Part shown: piece by piece, positions 35,406 to 41,063 of the stretch
How positions within the stretch are numbered: position 1 is the first letter of the stretch
How the letters are laid out: the number at the start of each line of letters is the position of its first letter
DNA from: an uncultured Gammaproteobacteria bacterium
Lineage (GTDB): Bacteria > Pseudomonadota > Gammaproteobacteria > Pseudomonadales > UBA5518
DNA: 41,063 nt
Direction: 5' to 3'
NCBI GenBank assembly: GCA_903928015.1
Contig: CAIYPF010000052.1
Location: 1-41,063, forward strand
Notes under the pieces: model-generated
What the model was told of the DNA's origin: nothing
Databases searched by the model: none
The model's input: the letters and a program-made list of their open reading frames with translations, nothing else
Translations under genes and position numbers: made by a program

Positions 35406-36622
35406 CCCGCCCACCTCTCCACCGTCGCCGTAACCGCCACATCCCCCGTCACGTTCACCACGGTGCGCGCGATATCGGGAATGTTCTCCACGGCGAGCAG
35501 CAGCGGCAGCAGGTCGAGCGGCAGACCCAGCACCAGCCAGATGGGCGTGGCGGTGGTGTAGAAGGTGAGCTGACCGGGCAGGCTGACCGAGGCCATGCTG
35601 GTCAGCACAGCCACCGCGATGGCGGTACCGAGTTGCAGCAGAGTGGGCTCCACGCCGTAGAGATGCGCGCCGTAGAGCGCCACCGCCAGATTCACGCCCG
35701 GGCTCGAGAGCCTGAACACCGAGACAGCCAGCGGCAGCACCAGCGAACTCACGCGTGCGGACACGCCGAGATGCTCCCTGCAGCCCTGCACCATCGCCGG
35801 CAGTGAGGCGAGCGATGACTGGGTGCTCGCCGCCACCACCTGTGCCGGCAGCACGGCGCGCGCGAACTGCCGCAACCCCACCCGCGCACCGAGCACTGCG
35901 CCCGGATACACCAGTAGCCCCATGGTGAGCATCAGCAGAAGCAGCATCAGGATGTAGTGCAGCAGTGCACCCGCCGCCTCGAGCCCCGTGCGCGAGCCGA
36001 GCAGGAAGGCAAGCGCAAAGACCCCGAAAGGCGCGAGTTGCAGCACCCAGTGCACGATCACGAGCAATGCGTCTGCCATCGCCTGGAAGAAGCCCACCAG
36101 TCGTGCGCGGGCCTCGGGCTCGATGCGCGTGACGGCAAAGCCGAACGCCACCGCGAACACCACCAGCGGCAGCATCGCGCCCTCGGCGGCAGCCTGCACA
36201 GGGTTTACCGGCACGATGCCCTGCCACCACGCGGCTGCGGCCGGGGCGGTGGGAACTTCGCCCGCGCTCACGCTGCGCAGGGCTGCTGCGGCGCTCCCGT
36301 CCACCGGCCAGATGGACAGGATGAGGGGGAAGAGGAGCGCTGCCAGCGCCGCCGACAGCGTGAGCAGAGCCACCATCAGCCCCAGCGCCCGCGCTGCCAG
36401 CCCGCCGGTGCCGACGGTGTCGGAGGCGGAGGCAATGCCGGTGATCACGAGCGCGAAGACCAGCGGGACGATGCCCATGCGCAGGGCGCTCAGCCACAGT
36501 CCACCCAATGGGTCGGCGATGCTCTGGGCCACGGGCAACAGTCCGCCGCCAAAGGAGCGCAGCAGCGCTCCCGCCGCGAGCCCGCCCAGCAAGGCAAGGA
36601 GAATTCTGAGTGTGGTGCTCAT
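35327..36622 (-). CDS. Dicarboxylate/amino acid:cation symporter
   Basis: A DAACS (GltP/DctA) family secondary transporter, 431 residues, with eight helices and two re-entrant loops. It shows MGIVPLVFALVITGIASASD (HP1-preceding helix), VVAASTQSSLASLPAMVQGC with the serine-rich HP1 tip at about 265-284, VSVFRLSSPGVNLAVALYG, and an HP2 region (VSLPGQLTFYTTATPIWLVL). The classic NMDGT motif is replaced by SSPGVN, so substrate preference probably differs from glutamate/C4-dicarboxylates. The C-terminal tail after VTATVERWAGDD is abnormal: it reads into DUF3883 sequence in another frame, so its natural stop seems lost. Confidence 0.87.
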   Translation of the reverse strand: MSTTLRILLALLGGLAAGALLRSFGGGLLPVAQSIADPLGGLWLSALRMGIVPLVFALVITGIASASDTVGTGGLAARALGLMVALLTLSAALAALLFPLILSIWPVDGSAAAALRSVSAGEVPTAPAAAAWWQGIVPVNPVQAAAEGAMLPLVVFAVAFGFAVTRIEPEARARLVGFFQAMADALLVIVHWVLQLAPFGVFALAFLLGSRTGLEAAGALLHYILMLLLLMLTMGLLVYPGAVLGARVGLRQFARAVLPAQVVAASTQSSLASLPAMVQGCREHLGVSARVSSLVLPLAVSVFRLSSPGVNLAVALYGAHLYGVEPTLLQLGTAIAVAVLTSMASVSLPGQLTFYTTATPIWLVLGLPLDLLPLLLAVENIPDIARTVVNVTGDVAVTATVERWAGDDCSAGAAAAERGRCRPPDRRPGGG

Positions 36623-36695
36623 GGCCGCTGCCGCTACGGACTCTTCAGGATGATTGGTCCGCGCGATGGTAGCCCAGCGCGGGCGCGGCGTCCGC

Positions 36696-37295
36696 TCAGG
36701 GTTGTTGCTTGCGCCCCGTCACCATCGCACGGGCAAGGTTTTCGCGGTGCAGCACGCTGGACACCACCACACCCGCGATGTGCATCACCACCAAGGCCAG
36801 CGTGGCGTTGGCGAAAATCTCGTGCACTTCCTTCCAGAAGCGCTTGCTGCCCACCTTGGCGTAACGGCCGTCGTCACGCAGCTGCTCGCCGCGCATGAGT
36901 GCCGCGCCTGCTGCGATCGGCCCGCGGCCACGGTCTGCGGCGAAGAGCGCCATGCCGGTGCAGGCCGTGCCTGTGAGCGCAACCAGCAAGGCAAATACCA
37001 TCAGTCCTCCGGCGGGGTTATGCCCGAGGTAGTGCCTTGGTTTGCGCGCGATCAGGCCTTGCAGGTACGAGCGCACCTCGCTCAGCGGATAGATGAAATC
37101 CCGGAAGCGTGCGTGCTCCGTGCCGATGAAGCCCCACAACACGCGGAAGGCGATCACCACGAGCACGCCGTAGCCCGCGGATGTGTGCAACCAGGTGGGC
37201 TCGCCCTCGCTGATGTAAGCCGTGAGGAAGAGCGCAGCGAGCGTCCAGTGCCCGAAGCGCACGACGATGTCCCATACCCGGATCGATTTGCCCAT
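36696..37295 (-). CDS. Cytochrome b561 family membrane protein
   Basis: A 199-residue four-helix di-heme b-type cytochrome (Ni,Fe-hydrogenase b-subunit/cytochrome b561 group). Candidate heme histidines lie in VVRFGHWTLAALFLTAY (about 9-25), WLHTSAGYGVLVVIAFRVLW, and the C-terminal EVHEIFANATLALVVMHIAG, which carries a His pair. A soluble loop between helices 3 and 4 (about 120-155) is typical. The ATG at 37295 is chosen for the conserved IRVWDIVVRFGHW start. No diheme cytochrome c partner is encoded beside it, which is unusual for this group. Divergent from the aldehyde dehydrogenase at 37505. Confidence 0.88.
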   Translation of the reverse strand: MGKSIRVWDIVVRFGHWTLAALFLTAYISEGEPTWLHTSAGYGVLVVIAFRVLWGFIGTEHARFRDFIYPLSEVRSYLQGLIARKPRHYLGHNPAGGLMVFALLVALTGTACTGMALFAADRGRGPIAAGAALMRGEQLRDDGRYAKVGSKRFWKEVHEIFANATLALVVMHIAGVVVSSVLHRENLARAMVTGRKQQP

Positions 37296-37504
37296 TGGAT
37301 GAATCCCGCGGTGTTGTCGGAAGGCGGGCAATCCTCGGCCCGCGCGGTTGCGATTACAAGCTGATCCGGGCCTTTGCGCACTGCGCCAGATCATGAAGGC
37401 GTGCGGTCTGCCCCCGGTGGGGTATGGCCTCCGGCACCCGTGGCGGGGCACACTGCAGCATCCTTGAATCAGCGCTTCCTGCGCCGCCCCACCGGAGGTT
37501 TTCC

Positions 37505-38929
37505 ATGTTCGATTACCGCAAGTTCTACATCGACGGCGCGTGGGTCGAGCCCGCAGCCCCGCGCGATCTCGATGTCATCGATCCCGCCAACGAGAAGGTG
37601 GTTGGTGTGATCTCTCTGGGTGCCAGCGCCGATGTCGATCGCGCCGTGGCCGCGGCACAACGCGCCTTCCCGGCCTGGTCGCAGTCCACCCGCGAGGAGC
37701 GCGTCGCGCTGCTCGAGCGCGCGGTTGCCATCTACAAGCGCCGCCGGGACGACATGGCCCGGGCCATCGCCCACGAGATGGGCGCGCCGTGGTGGCTCGC
37801 CAAGGGCTCGCAGGCCGGTTGCGGCAGCGGCCACCTCGCCACCGCGCTCGAGGTGCTCAAGAACTTCAGTTTCGAGGAAATGCAGGGCAACACTCGCATC
37901 GTGCGCGAACCCGTAGGCGTCTGCGCTCTCATCACGCCCTGGAACTGGCCCATCAACCAGATCGCCTGCAAGGTGGCGCCCGCGCTTGCCACCGGTTGCA
38001 CCATGGTGCTCAAGCCGAGCGAGATCGCGCCGCTCTCGGGCTACATCTTTGCCGAGATCCTCCACGAGGCCGGCGTGCCCGCGGGTGTCTTCAACCTCGT
38101 GAACGGCGACGGCCCGGGCGTAGGCGCGCCCTTGAGCGCGCACCCGGGCATCGACATGGTTTCGTTCACGGGCTCGACCCGCGCGGGTGTGCTGATCGCC
38201 AAGGCCGCTGCCGACACGGTCAAGCGCGTGGCACAGGAGCTCGGCGGAAAGTCGCCGAACATCATCCTCGACTACCCGGGCTTTGCCGATGCGGTGTACG
38301 CCGGCACGCGTTCCTGTTTCTACAACACCGGGCAGTCCTGCAACGCGCCCACGCGGATGCTGGTGCCTGCAGCGCGCCACGCCGAGGCCCTCGAGATCGC
38401 CGCCCGCGCGGCTGCCGCCGAGGTCGTCGGCGATCCCTTCGCCGAGGGCACCACGGTGGGTCCCGTGGTGAGCGATGTGCAGTGGAAGAAAATCCAGGGC
38501 CTGATCGAGAAGGGCATTGCCGAGGGCGCGCAACTGGTGGCGGGTGGCACTGGTCTGCCTGATGGCATCACGAGCGGATATTTCGTACGCCCCACCGTCT
38601 TCGGTGGTGTGAACAACCAGATGACCATCGCGCGCGAGGAGATCTTCGGGCCGGTGCTGTCCATCCTGCCCTACGGCAGCGTGGACGAGGCCGTAGCCAT
38701 CGCCAACGACACGCCCTACGGCCTCTCGAGCTACATCTCCGGCGAGCCCGACGAAGCACGCGCCGTGGGCGCACGGCTGCGCACGGGCATGGTCCACCTG
38801 AACGGTGCCGGCACCGAGTTCAACTCGCCTTTCGGCGGCTACAAGCAGTCGGGCAACGGCCGCGAGTGGGGTGAGTGGGGCTTCCATGATTTCCTCGAGA
38901 TCAAGGCGATGATGGGCTACGGCGCCTGA
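37505..38929 (+). CDS. Aldehyde dehydrogenase family protein
   Basis: A 474-residue NAD(P)-dependent aldehyde dehydrogenase. It has the complete set: oxyanion asparagine in ALITPWNWPINQIACK (about 138-153), KPSEIAPLSG, the cofactor motif SFTGSTRAG, general-base Glu in QELGGKSPNI, catalytic C279 in FYNTGQSCNAPTRM, and EIFGPVLSILPY near the end. The conserved C-terminal PFGGYKQSGNGREWGEWG matches broad-specificity acyl/aryl aldehyde dehydrogenases. The ATG at 37505 is chosen for the FYIDGAWVEP start. Substrate unknown. It is divergent from cytochrome b561 and followed after 30 bases by the sulfotransferase. Confidence 0.93.
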   Translation: MFDYRKFYIDGAWVEPAAPRDLDVIDPANEKVVGVISLGASADVDRAVAAAQRAFPAWSQSTREERVALLERAVAIYKRRRDDMARAIAHEMGAPWWLAKGSQAGCGSGHLATALEVLKNFSFEEMQGNTRIVREPVGVCALITPWNWPINQIACKVAPALATGCTMVLKPSEIAPLSGYIFAEILHEAGVPAGVFNLVNGDGPGVGAPLSAHPGIDMVSFTGSTRAGVLIAKAAADTVKRVAQELGGKSPNIILDYPGFADAVYAGTRSCFYNTGQSCNAPTRMLVPAARHAEALEIAARAAAAEVVGDPFAEGTTVGPVVSDVQWKKIQGLIEKGIAEGAQLVAGGTGLPDGITSGYFVRPTVFGGVNNQMTIAREEIFGPVLSILPYGSVDEAVAIANDTPYGLSSYISGEPDEARAVGARLRTGMVHLNGAGTEFNSPFGGYKQSGNGREWGEWGFHDFLEIKAMMGYGA

Positions 38930-38959
38930 TCGCGGCCGCAGGCAGGGGGGGCGTTTTTC

Positions 38960-40987
38960 GTGGCGGAACGGGAACGCGAAGAGGCCGCACGCGCTGCCAA
39001 CCTGCTTGAGGCCACGCGTGTGCTGCGCGCGGGCGACGCCGTTGCCGCCGAGCGGCTGTGCCGTGATTTCCTGCTGCTGCATCCGGGCTGCACATCGCAT
39101 TTGCGTTTGCTTTCACACTGCCAGCAGGCACAGCAGCGCGAGCCCGAAGCCGAACAGACGCTGCGCTTCGCGCTCGATCTGGAACCGGGGATCGCCGGCA
39201 TCCACGAGGATCTCGGCTCCCTGCTGGCACGCCTTGGCAGGGGTGAGGAAGCCGTGAGCTGCCTGCGCGCCGCGATCCGCCTCGATCCGCGCTCCGGCAG
39301 CGCGCACCGCAAGCTCGGCAAGACACTGATGGCGCTAGGCCGCGGCACCGACGCAGACATTGCCTATGCGGAATTCCTCGAACTCGACCGTGACCGTGGC
39401 GCTCTGGCTGCGGCGCTCGAGCTGCTGCGCAACGGTGACGAGACGGCAGCCGCAGAGGGTTTCCGCGCGGCGCTCCGCGCGAACCCGGACAACGTCGATG
39501 CGATGCGATTCCTTGCAGGCATTCACCGCAGGCAGAACCAGCACCTCGGAGACGCGGAGGCGCTGTTGCGCCGTGCGCTGCAACTCGCGCCGGATTATCT
39601 CGCTGCCTGGTTGTTGCTGGGCTCCGTGCTGATCGAGCGCGTGAAACTTGCCGATGCCGCAGATGCCTATCGCCGCGCCATCACGCTCGATGACACCAGC
39701 ACCGAGGCCTGGGCCGGGCTTGGCAATTCGCTCGCCCGAGCGGGCGATGCCGCAGGGGGCGCTGCCGCCTATGCCCGCGCGGTGGAACTCGAGCCCGGCA
39801 TTCCCGGCGTGCAGATGGGCTATGCGCACGCGCTGAAGACGATTGGAGACCAGGCCGGCGCGCTCCGCGCCTACCGCGCTGCCATCCGTGCCAAGCCGGA
39901 CTTCGGCGAGGTCTACTGGAGCATGGCAAACCTCAAGGTCTTCCGCTTCGAAGACGCCGAGGTCGCGGCGATGGAGGAGCAACTCGCGCGTGGAGAACTG
40001 GACGAAAGCGCCGGGATCCACTTCCGATTCGCGCTGGGCAAGGCCTGCGACGACCGCAAGGATTACGCGGCTGCGTGGCAGCACTACGATGCGGGGAACC
40101 GTCGCCAGCGCATGCTGGTGAAGCATGACGGCGTCGACATGGAAGCCCGTCACGCGCGCATCATCGAGACCTTCACCCCGGAGTTTCTTGAGGCGAACGC
40201 CGGCAACGGATGCGATTCGCCCGCGCCGGTTTTCATCGTCGGTTTGCCGCGCTCCGGCTCCACGCTGATCGAGCAGATCCTCGCGAGCCACAGCCAGGTC
40301 GAGGGAACCGCGGAACTGCCCACGCTCGGAAAGATCGTGGTCTCGATGGGGCGCTATCGCACCGATCGCCGCGAGTACCCGGAGCTGCTCCGTGACTTCC
40401 GGCGCAAGGACTGGCGCGCCTACGGGCAGCAGTACATGGAAGAGAGCGCGCCGCACCGCTTCAGCGATCGTCCGCGCTTCACAGACAAGCTCCCCAACAA
40501 TTTTCCCCACGTGGGGCTGCTGCATCTCGTCCTGCCCAACGCAGTCATCATCGACGCGCGCCGCCATCCGCTGGACAGCCTGCTCGGCAATTACCAGCAG
40601 CTCTACGGCAAGGGCCAGAACTTCACCTACGACATGGCCGAACTCGCCGAGTACTACCTCTCGTACCACCGGCTGATGCAGCACTGGAACCAGGTGCTGC
40701 CCGGCAAGGTGCTCGAGGTGAACTACGAGGACACGGTCACGCGGCTCGAGTGGCAGGTGCGCCGCATCCTCGATCACTGCGGGCTGCCATTCGAGGAGCA
40801 GTGCCTGCGTTTTCACGAGACGGAGCGTGCGGTGAAGACCGCGAGCTCCGAGCAGGTGCGCCAGCCGCTCTATACCGGCTCGCTCGGCAAGTGGCGGCGC
40901 TACGAACGCGAGATCGGTTTCTGGATCGAGGAACTCGCGCCGGTGCTCCAGACCCTGCCGCCGCAAGTGCGCGACGCCGGGGCGTAG
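38960..40987 (+). CDS. TPR-repeat sulfotransferase
   Basis: A 675-residue protein with two parts. Residues about 10-380 are tandem tetratricopeptide repeats (for example ALQLAPDYLAAWLLLGSVLI and AVELEPGIPGVQMGYAHALK), suited to protein or glycan binding. Residues about 418-660 are a sulfotransferase domain: the PAPS 5'-phosphosulfate loop FIVGLPRSGSTLIEQILASH at about 424-443, a DKLPNNFPHVGLLHLVLPNA segment, the 3'-phosphate site in IIDARRHPLDSLLGNY, and VNYEDTV. No signal peptide is seen; it starts with GTG at 38960, preceded by a G-rich stretch. Such proteins are common in gammaproteobacteria; acceptor unknown. Confidence 0.87.
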   Translation: MAEREREEAARAANLLEATRVLRAGDAVAAERLCRDFLLLHPGCTSHLRLLSHCQQAQQREPEAEQTLRFALDLEPGIAGIHEDLGSLLARLGRGEEAVSCLRAAIRLDPRSGSAHRKLGKTLMALGRGTDADIAYAEFLELDRDRGALAAALELLRNGDETAAAEGFRAALRANPDNVDAMRFLAGIHRRQNQHLGDAEALLRRALQLAPDYLAAWLLLGSVLIERVKLADAADAYRRAITLDDTSTEAWAGLGNSLARAGDAAGGAAAYARAVELEPGIPGVQMGYAHALKTIGDQAGALRAYRAAIRAKPDFGEVYWSMANLKVFRFEDAEVAAMEEQLARGELDESAGIHFRFALGKACDDRKDYAAAWQHYDAGNRRQRMLVKHDGVDMEARHARIIETFTPEFLEANAGNGCDSPAPVFIVGLPRSGSTLIEQILASHSQVEGTAELPTLGKIVVSMGRYRTDRREYPELLRDFRRKDWRAYGQQYMEESAPHRFSDRPRFTDKLPNNFPHVGLLHLVLPNAVIIDARRHPLDSLLGNYQQLYGKGQNFTYDMAELAEYYLSYHRLMQHWNQVLPGKVLEVNYEDTVTRLEWQVRRILDHCGLPFEEQCLRFHETERAVKTASSEQVRQPLYTGSLGKWRRYEREIGFWIEELAPVLQTLPPQVRDAGA

Positions 40988-41062
40988 GTGTCGCGGGCAT
41001 GGCCCGCTCCTACGGCAGGGCGCAGGTGTCGCGGGCATGGCCCGCTCCTACGGCAGGGCGCA
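40987..41062. repeat. Two tandem 38-bp REP-like repeats
   Basis: Two identical 38-base units (40987-41024 and 41025-41062) follow the sulfotransferase directly; the first shares the last base of its stop codon. Each contains a hairpin GCGGGC-ATG-GCCCGC (40993-41007 in copy 1). On the minus strand the unit reads GTAGGAGCGGGCCATGCCCG, the form of REP elements in pseudomonads and xanthomonads that begin with GTAG and are mobilised by RAYT transposases. The array probably continues beyond the window, since the next base matches a third unit. Confidence 0.85.
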
Positions 41063-41063
41063 G

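Noticed and set aside
35960..36620. Plus-strand frames opposite the symporter, rich in Gln and His
   Set aside because: Antisense to a membrane protein gene; composition typical of reversed Leu/Ala codons.
39335..41038. A 567-codon minus-strand frame opposite the sulfotransferase
   Set aside because: Antisense shadow of a well-supported TPR-sulfotransferase; it also crosses the REP-like repeats.

Overview
The window is about 41 kb of GC-rich chromosomal DNA, most likely from a gammaproteobacterium outside the enteric group. The evidence is gene order and gene content: holD-like plus rimI, purN-purM-DUF2066-permease-hda, the mrp/dcd and metG pair, slyX, and a MerR-type liu regulator in front of leucine-catabolism genes. 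A REP-like palindrome of the GTAGGAGCGGGC type known from pseudomonads and xanthomonads sits at the right edge. I cannot name the genus. No CRISPR array, tRNA, prophage or intact insertion sequence is visible.

Layout. 1-411: end of a ribosomal RNA operon (23S 3' end, 5S, strong terminator). 721-3887: leuA, a holD-like psi subunit, rimI and a small acidic protein, all rightward. 3915-8855: leftward metG, rnfB, a fused rnfD-rnfG gene and nth. 9014-10686: mrp/apbC and dcd, rightward. 10727-13404: leftward purM, purN, a decayed sugar-phosphate-isomerase-like pseudogene and an EXPERA-type membrane protein. 13511-16405: DUF2066 protein, AI-2E family permease and hda. 16407-21744: liuR with a palindromic operator, then liuA, liuB and liuD (isovaleryl-CoA dehydrogenase and both subunits of methylcrotonyl-CoA carboxylase). 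21830-23304: small lipoprotein, slyX and two tandem SpoIIAA/STAS-like paralogues. 23278-28580: a compact leftward operon of aminotransferase, SMP-30 lactonase, RidA-like protein, glutamine-synthetase-like ligase and aldehyde dehydrogenase, probably for catabolism of an unidentified amine or amino acid. 28637-30317: second AI-2E permease and an Smr protein. 30509-33971: AlkK-like acyl-CoA ligase and a large acyl-CoA dehydrogenase. 34024-35405: a small accessory islet (nucleotidyltransferase-like protein, its small upstream partner, a 5'-truncated DUF3883 gene). 35327-37295: dicarboxylate/amino-acid symporter and a cytochrome b561. 37505-40987: second aldehyde dehydrogenase and a TPR-sulfotransferase, followed by two 38-bp REP-like repeats running off the window.

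Most unusual points. The Rnf/Rsx-type locus contains only a membrane-anchor-free RnfB and a single polypeptide joining RnfD to RnfG, with no rnfA, rnfC or rnfE next to it. RnfB also has no ATG, GTG or TTG start ahead of its first cluster-binding motif. The five-gene GS-like/ALDH/RidA/lactonase/aminotransferase operon matches no pathway I can name. Catabolism of acyl-CoAs (liu genes, AlkK-like ligase, acyl-CoA dehydrogenase) and of aldehydes is prominent, which suggests a heterotroph that oxidises branched-chain and fatty acids and amines.
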